Positions 22,801 through 29,299 of a stretch of DNA of 29,299 nucleotides are shown here, piece after piece. The position numbers and the translations under genes are program-made. Source of the DNA: an uncultured bacterium (lineage in GTDB: Bacteria; Actinomycetota; Coriobacteriia; Coriobacteriales; Atopobiaceae); contig CAJMNO010000026.1 of the NCBI GenBank assembly GCA_905214865.1, forward strand, positions 1 through 29,299. Reading direction: 5' to 3'. Each line of letters opens with the position of its first letter. The stretch's first letter is position 1. Under the pieces are notes generated by a model. It did not search any database and was not told where the DNA came from. It was given only the letters and a program-made list of their open reading frames with translations.

Positions 22801-24573
22801 TATGTCCGTTCCGTCGAAGAAAAAGACGGCCGTCGGGGAGTCGGAGACCACGTTGACGCTCTCCGCGGCGCCCATCAAATAGGCCTCTTCCGGCTTTTCG
22901 AGCTGAAGGCTCTTGCTGTGCAGGAAGGACAGCGAGTCCTCGTACATCATCGGGCGTCCGTAGTAGTACCCCTGGATCCGACCGCACCCGATCTTCCGCA
23001 GGAAGGCAACCTGCTCCTGCGTCTCCACGCCCTCTGCCAGGGTCTGCACCCCCAGCATCCTGGCCATCGTCACAACCGAGGTGATGATCTGCCTGCTCCG
23101 GTCGTCGAAATGGCTGAAGAATCCCATGTCGATCTTGATCACGTCAAAGTGGTAGTTGTGAAGCAGGCTCAGCGACGAGTATTCGCTCCCGAAGTCGTCC
23201 ATCCACACCTGGTAGCCCGCCTGTTGGAACTCGCGGACCGTCTTAACCATGCTGATGTGGTTTCGTATCATGACCCGCTCGGTGATTTCGAAGCAGAGAA
23301 CGGTCTTCGGAATCTGGTAGCGCCTCACCGCCTTCTCGATGGTATCCAGCGGACTCGACACATCGAAGTCGTAGGCCGAGAGGTTCATTGAGACAGGAAT
23401 CAGGGGCAGGCCGTTGTCCAGTCGGTCACGGATCAGCCGGGCCACCTGGTCCAGGACATACCGATCCAGACGGTTGATGAGCTGGGCCTCCTCGAGCACC
23501 GGGACGAAGACCCCCGGGAGTATCATGCCGAGTGCAGGGTCCTCCCAGCGTGCCAGCGCCTCGAACCCGCTCACCTTCCCCGTCAGCGTCCGAATCACCG
23601 GCTGGTAGTACACCTTGATGTAGTGCTTCTCCAACGCCTCGCTGAAGTGGCGCAGGATGTAGGTCTTGTTGGCGATGGTCTCCCCCATCGCGCGCGTGTA
23701 GAGGGCGACGCTCCGGTTTCCGTCCGCCTTGATGCTGTCACAGGCTATTTTCGCCGCGTCAAAGGCATGCCTCAGGTCATCGAGGGTGTCCTTCTCCGAG
23801 GGCTTGTAGACTCCGACTTTGAGCTGGATACCATCATCATCGATGAAGAGGTTCACCTCGCTGCAGACATGCTCGAGCCTCTCTTCCAGGCCCTTTGACG
23901 GCAGGAGCGCGACAAAGTGGTCCCCGGTAAGATGGCCGACCAGCGCCCCAGGAAAGCATCCCGTGATGGTCTCGGCGATTCTCCTCAGACACTGGTCGCC
24001 CTTGTGCACGCCATGAAGCCGGTTGTATTCCTTGAAGCTGGTCAGGTCGAAGCAGACCGGGCAGAAGGCACGGACCTCAGGGTGCGACATCCGCTGCTCC
24101 GCCTGCCGGAGCGCCTCCATGAAGAAGTCGTGCATGCCCAGCACGCCGGTCTTGTCCTGGCCCTTCAGGTCGCTGGCAACCTGCTCGGACGAGAAGAGAA
24201 GGAGCACGTACGCCCTCCCGTATGGGGTGTCCTTGAGCGAACCCACGCCCTCGGCCTTGCGAAAGTGCCTCCCCTTTGTCTGGTAGTGGAACGAGAAGGG
24301 AAAGTGCTCCGAATGCTCACGGGAGGTCTCGGAGAGGGGCCTGTAATCTTCCTCTTCCATGAGGTTTCGAAAGTTTGAGGCACAGAGTAGCAGGAGGTCC
24401 TTGGCATCCTCGCACTCATAGAGGGACGCAGCCTTCTTGTTGGCAAAGACGACCCGCTCCGTACCGTCTGCGAGGACGATGCAGATTCCTCCCTCTACCA
24501 GGTCAAAGTACTGCTGGAACTGCTTCTGGGTGCGTTCATCCTGCCCTGGTACCTTCGTCACCGCAGCAGCCAT
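19855..24573 (-). CDS. Large multidomain PAS/EAL/GGDEF cyclic di-GMP enzyme
   Basis: 1572 aa with no membrane segment or signal peptide, so a cytosolic sensor. Order: PAS-like (about 20-130); degenerate GGDEF (165-295, LTGDH at 215-219 in place of GGDEF); intact EAL phosphodiesterase (EALAR 338-342, MDDFGSEYSS 458-467, AEGVET 513-518, GYYYGRPM 535-542); at least three more PAS-like modules (from about 575, 760 and 950); a second degenerate GGDEF (about 1060-1190); a PAS module with a CRDCPN cysteine pair; a GAF-like part; and a C-terminal canonical GGDEF (DQLTGAGNRR, then GGDEF at 1498-1502, no RxxD site). It can probably both make and break cyclic di-GMP. Start 24573 is chosen for the GGTGGGAAG before it; the frame is open to 24735. 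Confidence 0.9.
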   Translation of the reverse strand: MAAAVTKVPGQDERTQKQFQQYFDLVEGGICIVLADGTERVVFANKKAASLYECEDAKDLLLLCASNFRNLMEEEDYRPLSETSREHSEHFPFSFHYQTKGRHFRKAEGVGSLKDTPYGRAYVLLLFSSEQVASDLKGQDKTGVLGMHDFFMEALRQAEQRMSHPEVRAFCPVCFDLTSFKEYNRLHGVHKGDQCLRRIAETITGCFPGALVGHLTGDHFVALLPSKGLEERLEHVCSEVNLFIDDDGIQLKVGVYKPSEKDTLDDLRHAFDAAKIACDSIKADGNRSVALYTRAMGETIANKTYILRHFSEALEKHYIKVYYQPVIRTLTGKVSGFEALARWEDPALGMILPGVFVPVLEEAQLINRLDRYVLDQVARLIRDRLDNGLPLIPVSMNLSAYDFDVSSPLDTIEKAVRRYQIPKTVLCFEITERVMIRNHISMVKTVREFQQAGYQVWMDDFGSEYSSLSLLHNYHFDVIKIDMGFFSHFDDRSRQIITSVVTMARMLGVQTLAEGVETQEQVAFLRKIGCGRIQGYYYGRPMMYEDSLSFLHSKSLQLEKPEEAYLMGAAESVNVVSDSPTAVFFFDGTDIELLVENDAYKRELRSTGTQDMAEANAYLMDAGYPFRGSFQHLMMRALRSKSEETLTYSDNGQYMRVNVHWIAGDERGWVGEAHLYNISNNVAIQQATALDQMLRNLFQLYEGFYLFDRGGGKVRVLRSSHPEFNQEEASHGVGEFTRLFSERLVYPDDRDRFASFVSPEALESRTETEDGAVQAEIVRIRKADGTYRWTVFEALMLYKSATKNILLCEREDIWERKGDRDELLPVFSRSFGISETGTVRPGTIAESSLFRTLCSDSPYSFFWKDRAGRILGASRSLLKKGNFRDLEEVLGKTEEEIGTHLDLPGANPTEVSAPNDERGAAGAEELAVSGGRLRELKIARAPWYQEKEIAGTLGMVYGDERKDGDEESRLGLVDHETGFLSFRGAIEAGLLYADQYRRGKLDYVGLLIDVPAFAEVVRDSAENARVILAEISAALKRSLAPGWAIARIGLCCFLCFCQRENAGRIEERLAAVSGTLPLPWRKLGIQTIPVLTHAVVYGSEVMSLDEMLQLLIRRMSSAEKEAFGDKPYTEDRIFIRKEILDSLRERVIISDPKTYELVYLNASAREEFGIGPDDSLEGDFCYRALEGFDAPCRDCPNLMLRMDHAFSASHLCNRTGANLQVRSFLTTWEGRTLKLTIAFNLDEYLESLANDHVLVYQEMRANEAISRGMREADPERGIETTISCIAENMQPERFLTFEERDDNTVSATYEWTAPGVIPLKEELQSIPRAELRGLYAKFVSERLVMVRDMEEFRKEYPGFSFRIHGVRSFVSGQLLLQNQREGFTLVVNPSEESFQTSSVLYATLTDFIAVMIRNRNSIRELERQGMIDQLTGAGNRRALERRIRDWRGDGVLGVISIDLNGLKNTNDTKGHHAGDMLISETARVLRECAGEDCVFRTGGDEFVVITEDLEERDILLLIQHMRKSAENNGISMAVGFASIRGKVTDFDALLMKADFNMYQDKGHSFRRRRGDR

Positions 24574-24930
24574 GTCTTCCCACCCAATCCATCCAGTCCC
24601 ACGAGTTTGCCTAATGGTACTTCGTTCCTTCCGCGTAATGGTTTCCGTCTGCATCCAAATTTGCGGCTGTGGTTCCCATCGCGAGTGCGAGGGGATGAGG
24701 GGCAGTGTAGGGGGATGGGGATGCGATGGCGACAATACCGACCTTTTGGGTTACCAACGCACTTGCCGGTAACCATCGAGGTGAAGCGGGATGTGTTCTG
24801 CAAGACGCCCATGCGGCAACACATCCAACGACGCCTAAGAACCCCCTAGGTACCAGCATTGCGCGAGTCCTCGCGCCTCACCAAACCAGCCTTTTTGAGG
24901 CGTCGTGCGAGCACGATCGTGCATGCATGC
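24574..24930. other. Intergenic stretch without a recognised gene
   Basis: It lies between the minus-strand Nudix gene end and the minus-strand PAS/EAL/GGDEF start. It has a G-rich patch (24690-24725) and an inverted pair GCGCCTCA/TGAGGCG (around 24872-24903) that may end the Nudix transcript. No riboswitch consensus was recognised. Frames here look like shadows. Confidence 0.35.
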
Positions 24931-25575
24931 TCACATCAGGCGCAGAAGCTTGGGGTACACCCATCTGGCAATCCAAGGCTCGGTCACGTTCGCGAGGACC
25001 TCGTCCTTCTCGAACCAACGGACTGCCTTGTTCTCGTCCGGCTTTGGGCGGATGGGTTCGGAGGGGTCCGCCTCGATCAGGTACGTCAGGTTAAGGTGCA
25101 GGTGGCTGCACACGTACGCACCACGCTTGACGTGACCGTTCACGCAGAGCGTCTCGAGCGAGACGGGCGACGGTGACGCAAGACGCGCGTGGGCGAGGCC
25201 AGACTCCTCCCCCACCTCGCGAAGTGCCACGCGCGCCAGGTCAAAGTCTCCGTCCGCGTGTCCGCCCAGCCACGCCCACGTGTCGTAGATCCTGTGGTAC
25301 GCCATGAGCGCGCGTTCGCGGTCCGTGTCGACCACCCACGCGGATGCCGTCAGGTGCGCCACGTCGTTCTCGCGCGTGCTGACGTCAGGACAGTCGCGGC
25401 GGTCCAGCCAACGCAGAAAGAGGGCCCTGTCCCTCTCCTCCTGCTCGCATGTGGGCGAGAAGCGCCTCACCGCGGCAACGAGACCCTGCCTTTCGAGTGC
25501 CCGCGCATCAGTCGCGTCGCGGTTGAGGTCACTACCACGTGTACTATCCCGTCCTGACACTTGCCCAAGCGCCAT
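24931..25575 (-). CDS. Nudix hydrolase
   Basis: 214 aa. The Nudix box is visible as GGHADGDFDLARVALREVGE plus ESGL (104-127). The catalytic REVGEESGL half is intact. The Glu that normally stands eight residues before it is replaced by Phe111, with acidic residues next to it. The protein should hydrolyse a nucleoside diphosphate linked to another group, but the substrate is unknown. An N-terminal helical part (about 25-75, TCEQEERDRAL, TREN) precedes the domain, as in homologues I associate with Coriobacteriia. Start 25575 follows GGGAAGGG. The frame is open to 25665, where a helix-turn-helix-like scrap lies in another frame. Confidence 0.88.
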   Translation of the reverse strand: MALGQVSGRDSTRGSDLNRDATDARALERQGLVAAVRRFSPTCEQEERDRALFLRWLDRRDCPDVSTRENDVAHLTASAWVVDTDRERALMAYHRIYDTWAWLGGHADGDFDLARVALREVGEESGLAHARLASPSPVSLETLCVNGHVKRGAYVCSHLHLNLTYLIEADPSEPIRPKPDENKAVRWFEKDEVLANVTEPWIARWVYPKLLRLM

Positions 25576-25776
25576 GTGTTCGCCCTTCCCGCGGCTATCG
25601 AGAGGGCTGGCAGAGGTCCGCCGCCCATTCCGCTGCCCGCTAGAAACGACGGCGAGCCGGTACATTTTTTCGGGCTGATGCCGATGCTCGTTGCAATTTC
25701 GCCTGATGTCATCGGTCCCACCGACCTGGTAACTTGATAGGCGAGCTACCGCAGGGAGCGGTCTGGCGCCTTTGAA

Positions 25777-26589
25777 TCAGCCCTCCCGCTTCCAGGTGGC
25801 GATATACTCGCAGTCTTCCGGCGTCGCTAACCCCGCATCCTCCCGGACGATATGCCCGGCGCATCCCACCTCCGTGGCGGCAACCTCAAAGTGGCAGAGC
25901 GCGATGCCAAGGTCGACCTTCTGGATGTCCACACCATCTTTCTCGTATCCGCGAGTCTTCTGCTCGAAGAAATGGACGTCCCCGTCCTTGACAACGGCAC
26001 GCCAAGGCTGCTTGTTGGTCGCAGAGGGTGCCTTGCGCACCATCTCGAGCGGCGTCTTCCAGGTGCCTGCCTCGCTCTCGGAGAGGGGATGGCCGAAGTC
26101 GCCGGAAAAGAAGAGGCACTCGAAGGGCAGGCGTTCGTCCGACTTCATGCTGCGGCGCATGACACTCTCACGAAGGGAGCGCTTGTCCGCCGCATATCCC
26201 AGGGGACTCACCGCAGGCATAGCTTCGTCGGGGCCAAGATCAATGGCCCGCTCGAAGGCGGGACGGTCGATGGTTGCGGCGAGCCAGACGGTGGAAAGGC
26301 CCATATCCGTCGCGTCGAGCACCGCCTGCTCGAAGGCGTAGCCAAAGGCCTCCTCCATCCCGGAGCACCTGGGCGCTTTTGCGGCGAGATAGGTGGTGGC
26401 ACCGACTATTACGGGACTTGAGACGTGACTGGCTTCCGCGTCGAGCAGACGGAAGATGACAGGTACCCCGAAAGGGTCCGTGATAGCGGAGAGGCGTGAT
26501 GAAAACTCACCGAGCACGTCCTTCCCTGGGACTTCGGGACGATACGTCCTAACGCTCACGCGCCTCTCTATGGTGGCGATGGATGGCAT
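25777..26589 (-). CDS. Putative nitroreductase (TM nitroreductase family)
   Basis: 270 aa, FMN-dependent fold by resemblance to the PF14512-type nitroreductases of anaerobes. Conserved pieces are the N-terminal RRVSVRTYRPE (basic FMN-phosphate contact), AFGYAFEQAVLDATDMGLSTVWLA in the middle, RKAPSATNKQPWR (second half, the S-x-x-N-x-Q-P-W-R signature) and VDLGIALCHFE. The substrate is unknown; in vivo roles include quinone or nitro-compound reduction. The ribosome site is a plain GGAG. It lies 201 bp upstream of the Nudix gene on the same strand. Confidence 0.9.
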   Translation of the reverse strand: MPSIATIERRVSVRTYRPEVPGKDVLGEFSSRLSAITDPFGVPVIFRLLDAEASHVSSPVIVGATTYLAAKAPRCSGMEEAFGYAFEQAVLDATDMGLSTVWLAATIDRPAFERAIDLGPDEAMPAVSPLGYAADKRSLRESVMRRSMKSDERLPFECLFFSGDFGHPLSESEAGTWKTPLEMVRKAPSATNKQPWRAVVKDGDVHFFEQKTRGYEKDGVDIQKVDLGIALCHFEVAATEVGCAGHIVREDAGLATPEDCEYIATWKREG

Positions 26590-26735
26590 AGTGGCTCCAG
26601 TTTCGTACGTACTTGTATCTGTTGCTGATACTAATAGGAGCGGTCATCCAGTTGTGGCACGAGGGAGGCGGCACATCATGTCTACATCAGGACGCCCGGC
26701 AGCCTCGCATGGAAGAGATTCGGCGTGAGGCAAGG

Positions 26736-27310
26736 TCACGGCCCCACGCGCACTGCCGAACAATTTTCCCTTTCGAGAGGCGCGGGACGAACTCGTGGCT
26801 CGGAATGGACTACAGGAACGGCATCAGAGGCGTCCACAGCTGTTCCTATTCCCCACCGTCGGATATGCCCACTCCCGGGGCGGGATTGTCCTGAGAGCGC
26901 CCGGTCCAACGAGAAGCCGCGCACAATGCCGCCAGGAGAGCTCACCTCCAGGCGGTCGTCGTAGAGTGCCACCTGCACCGAGGAACGTTCGACGTAGGAG
27001 CGATGAACTACCGCGTTGGTGATAATCTCGCGCACGCTCCACTCCGGCAGCTCGTATACGTCTCGCCGTACGAGTCCACCGAGGTCGGCACCAATGTTCA
27101 TCTTCTCGAGCACATACTGGTAGGCACCCTCGACTTGGGTCATCACGTCGCCAGTGATGTCACGCCGGTCGAGGAACGTCGCGCGCGAGTCCCCCTTGAA
27201 GATGGCGCACTGCAAGGGCTTAACCACCTCGGCGCTGCCCGAGAGTATCAGGAAGGCATTTGTTGGGAGGGTTTCGCCGTCTTGCTCCTTCAGGACGCCC
27301 CAGGTACTGA
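26736..27310 (-). pseudogene. Remnant of an AlbA_2 / RecG-like ATP-binding protein
   Basis: The open frame holds the middle of the family: WGVLKEQDGETLPTNAFL, QCAIFKGDSRATFLDRRDI, GLVRRDVYELPEWSVREIITNAVVHRSY, YDDRLEVSSPGG, DRALSGQSR. These are the GHKL-like ATPase part that follows an N-terminal AlbA_2 (Schlafen-type) domain. The N-terminal 180 or so residues are missing: homology stops at about 27310, where an unrelated plus-strand fragment begins. At the 3' end, homology fades after DRALSGQ, with only a WGIG scrap, and the C-terminal helix-turn-helix part is absent. I see a gene truncated at both ends. 26590-26735 upstream of the nitroreductase holds no gene. Confidence 0.75.
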
Positions 27311-27517
27311 GCCGCGGAGGACAACGAGGCTGAGGCGGACGGGCTCGACGGGGAGAATAACTCCAGATGGCTCATCCCGGAAGAGATTACCGACGAGTTC
27401 GAGGGACAGTGGGCGGTCGCCCCAGGTTGGATCGACGACAGGTTCGACCGGTTCAACGTGTTTGCCGTCTTGTCGGTGGACGTACCGGGAACCGTCTCCG
27501 TTCGGTTCGGGCGATAG
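27311..27517 (+). pseudogene. Headless C-terminal fragment of an unknown acidic protein
   Basis: A 68-codon frame runs from just after an in-frame TGA (27308-27310) to TAG 27515-27517 with no start codon in the right place. It reads EDNEAEADGLDG, then RWLIPEEITDEFEGQW, then DRFDRFNVFAVLSVDVPG. The acidic, natural-looking composition suggests coding DNA. It abuts the AlbA_2 remnant exactly, and a small conserved gene follows 33 bp later. It is probably the tail of a gene whose front was lost in a rearrangement. Confidence 0.45.
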
Positions 27518-27550
27518 CATCTCCATTACCACCGAAAGGAGAGCGAGCAC

Positions 27551-27763
27551 ATGAGAGTCCGCTATACGGGAGACTGTTACAGGGTCGTCCTCGCTAGGGG
27601 CGGCGTCTACGAGGTCCTGGCCGTCGAGGAGGAGCCTGGCGGAAGGTACTACCGCATACGCTCGCCCCACATCGAGGATGACGGACTCTTTCCCGCAGAT
27701 CAATTTGAAATTGTAGGCGACGACACCCCCTTGACCCTGGGGGACTACTCGAACCTCGAGTAA
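27551..27763 (+). CDS. Small conserved protein of unknown function
   Basis: 70 aa, with a strong ribosome site (AAAGGAGAG) before the ATG. The pattern is MRVRYTGDCYRV, GGVYEVLAVEEE, YYRIRSP, LFPADQFEIV. It matches a family of small, beta-rich proteins widespread in Firmicutes and Actinobacteria (usual form: MKVKYIG..., KIYEVL..., YRI.DD, YPP..FE). It may have an SH3-like fold, by inference. The role is unknown. It would form an operon with the headless fragment before it. Confidence 0.82.
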   Translation: MRVRYTGDCYRVVLARGGVYEVLAVEEEPGGRYYRIRSPHIEDDGLFPADQFEIVGDDTPLTLGDYSNLE

Positions 27764-27959
27764 GGTTCGTATCCCATGCTCCTCGAAATGCCAAAATCCT
27801 GGGGTACCAAGACACGGGCGCTCGACGATGCCCCGTGAGTCCAGTCCGTTTGATGGATTGACGAACACGTCGGCCAGAGAAAAAAATAGGGCAGGACCGC
27901 TCATCGCAACCCCACCCCGCAAAACCCGAAGGTTTTTTGTCTAATTCCATTATGGCATG

Positions 27960-28919
27960 TCAAATCCAGTTGTCAAACACCGTCGTCAGGAAGTCGAAGG
28001 ACGAGCGTACGCTGTCCACATCCTCGTACCAGTCGGCGTGCAGATGAATCCGGCTTATCAGCGAGCCGACCAGCTCACGGCACATCTCTCTGGAATGGGC
28101 GCCAGTCACCAGCTCACGATACGCGTATGCCACCATTGTGATCTGTTGGATTCGCGGATTTGCCATCTTCGACCGCCTTGCACGCTTGTTTACGCCGATT
28201 TCGCCCAGAGCGACGGCGACCTCTTTCGGGGTGCGGATGGCGCTCGGCTCCCCCGAGGTGAAGCCGTTCACGATGTCGGTCGAGTGGGCACAGGCGTTCC
28301 TGACTGCTTGTGCCTGACGGAGCAGGTAGTGCTCGCTTTTCATGCCTCGTTCGCCCCATCGCTTCGCGCAGTAGAGATAGAAGCTCGCGAACCCGCCGAA
28401 CGATAGTAGTTCGATGAGGGCCCAAGCCGGCGGGTCTTCTGCGTATTTGCTGGCCATGGAACCGCCATACCTGTCCCTCTGAAGCCTGCTCACCTCGCCG
28501 AGGCGGAGATTCCTGTCACGCTTGTCCAGGTTAGACAGATAATCCTCCACGATGGAGTAGCCGTCTTCGTCTGAGCGCTCGGTCAACCCCCGCATGAGCT
28601 TTACTTTTGCGAAGTGCTCGACGTCGAGCGTCATCGGCAGCAGCGTGTAGCGCAACATGTGATCGATGGCCGCGAGGTCGCGCAGGTGACCGAAGTCGAG
28701 CCCCACGTACTCGCCGTCGTGCTCACCGCCGACACGCTTGTCGAACAACGTCCGGTATGCGGCAAGTTTGAAGTAGTACGTCTTTTCACTCAGGCACTCG
28801 GCTGCCTCCTTCTCCGAGCACAGCTCGAACGTCACGCCCTTGGACTTCAGGTGCTCGATCTGCTCCTCGACGGTTAGCTTTGGCTTCCTCGTCCCCATGT
28901 TCGCATTGCCGTCTGTCAT
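27960..28919 (-). CDS. Abi_2 family abortive-infection protein (AbiD/AbiF-like)
   Basis: 319 aa from ATG 28919. Features of the Abi_2 family are KPKLTVEEQIEHLKSKGVTF (12-31), the YYFKLAAYRTLFD segment (48-60) and an internal HEPN motif RNACAH (R207 to H212). The family gives phage resistance by abortive infection, and HEPN domains are often RNases. It lies next to a broken AlbA_2 ATPase, consistent with a decaying defence region. The start is uncertain: ATGs at 28931 and 28898 and a longer frame to 29009 exist. 28919 has TGGAAGA before it. An AAAACC/GGTTTT hairpin lies past its 3' end. Confidence 0.9.
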   Translation of the reverse strand: MTDGNANMGTRKPKLTVEEQIEHLKSKGVTFELCSEKEAAECLSEKTYYFKLAAYRTLFDKRVGGEHDGEYVGLDFGHLRDLAAIDHMLRYTLLPMTLDVEHFAKVKLMRGLTERSDEDGYSIVEDYLSNLDKRDRNLRLGEVSRLQRDRYGGSMASKYAEDPPAWALIELLSFGGFASFYLYCAKRWGERGMKSEHYLLRQAQAVRNACAHSTDIVNGFTSGEPSAIRTPKEVAVALGEIGVNKRARRSKMANPRIQQITMVAYAYRELVTGAHSREMCRELVGSLISRIHLHADWYEDVDSVRSSFDFLTTVFDNWI

Positions 28920-29197
28920 TCTTCCACCCATGCACGTCTGCAAACTGTACGGCAGGTACCGTGGCAGCCCCTCGCGCGCTCTAGCAACACCCGCACCTAA
29001 AATCAGCAATGAAAGTCATGATGCGGAGAAGAGCCTCTCGGGTGGGCACCGATTGAGTCGCCGGAAAAGACTGATCCCGCGCCGTATCTACGCTTTATGG
29101 AAACACCACCTGAAGGCCAACTGGCAAGGTGCTGACGGAAGATTGCCGATGGGCGAGCATCCTAGCTGATCGAGATACCGAAGGAGGGCTGGTCGGC

Positions 29198-29299
29198 ATG
29201 AGTCAGAGCCATCCGGAGAGGTCTCTGGGACACGCGTACCGGCACATTCCCGATGCGACGATCTTGCACGAAGACGCGTGCCGCAACCGTTCGCCGAAC
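29198..29299 (+). CDS. Start of an unidentified protein (partial)
   Basis: The ATG at 29198 follows AAGGAGGG by 9 bases, a strong ribosome site. 34 codons are visible before the window ends, hydrophilic and His/Arg-rich (SHPERSLGHAYRH, then DATILHEDACR). No family is recognisable. The 278 bp before it, between divergent genes, hold no other gene. Confidence 0.6.
   Translation, partial: MSQSHPERSLGHAYRHIPDATILHEDACRNRSPN

Noticed and set aside
26613..26894. Plus-strand frame starting with a hydrophobic segment (LLLILIGAVIQLW)
   Set aside because: The frame has no proper start codon or ribosome site. After the hydrophobic run it becomes antisense to the AlbA_2 remnant.
27290..27922. 210-codon minus-strand frame across the small conserved gene
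   Set aside because: It is antisense to 27311-27517 and 27551-27763, which have the better coding signals. Only the part below 27310 on the minus strand belongs to the AlbA_2 remnant.

Overview
The window is high-G+C bacterial DNA. It most resembles the class Coriobacteriia (Atopobiaceae, Olsenella-like). That placement is an inference from codon use, from small proteins I associate with that group, and from an anaerobe-type iron-sulfur and sulfur gene content. It was not tested by a search. No rRNA, tRNA, CRISPR array or intact insertion sequence was found.

Layout. 1-5000: the end of an unknown gene, a long intergenic repeat element, an AlaX-type alanyl-tRNA editing protein, a palindromic repeat pair, a BFD-type [2Fe-2S] protein with a very His-rich N-terminus, a small Cys-rich protein, a second inverted-repeat element and a serpin lipoprotein. 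5241-10672 (minus strand): a five-gene sulfur cluster. It reads from a substrate-binding lipoprotein, permease and ATPase of the sulfonate/nitrate ABC type, through a 17-cysteine iron-sulfur protein, to O-acetylhomoserine sulfhydrylase. 10854-12102: a membrane GGDEF protein with a short leader ORF. 12110-14697: an accessory patch with a frame-broken BrnA-like antitoxin, four direct repeats at about 33-bp spacing, a DUF4143 ATPase, and a DUF4256 gene with an in-frame stop. 14901-19398: a small protein, two overlapping membrane-protein genes, an SDR oxidoreductase, an orphan RelB/DinJ antitoxin and a GltD-like flavoprotein. 19447-24573: a broken zinc-ribbon-like small gene, a third inverted-repeat element and a 1572-aa PAS/EAL/GGDEF protein. 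24931-29299: a Nudix hydrolase, a nitroreductase, a remnant of an AlbA_2/RecG-like ATPase abutting a headless gene fragment, a small conserved protein, an Abi_2 (HEPN) abortive-infection gene and the start of one more gene.

Two themes stand out. First, several intergenic regions hold elements with one shared architecture but different sequences: about 25-bp units, usually two or more pointing one way followed by the same number pointing back. The array before the DUF4143 ATPase is similar but direct only. Second, the accessory parts contain many decaying genes (BrnA, DUF4256, zinc-ribbon, AlbA_2 and the headless fragment), consistent with turnover of defence and toxin-antitoxin loci. The sulfur cluster is the most coherent metabolic unit. 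It lacks the oxygen-dependent monooxygenase that usually accompanies this transporter type, and an uncharacterised iron-sulfur protein sits in its place.
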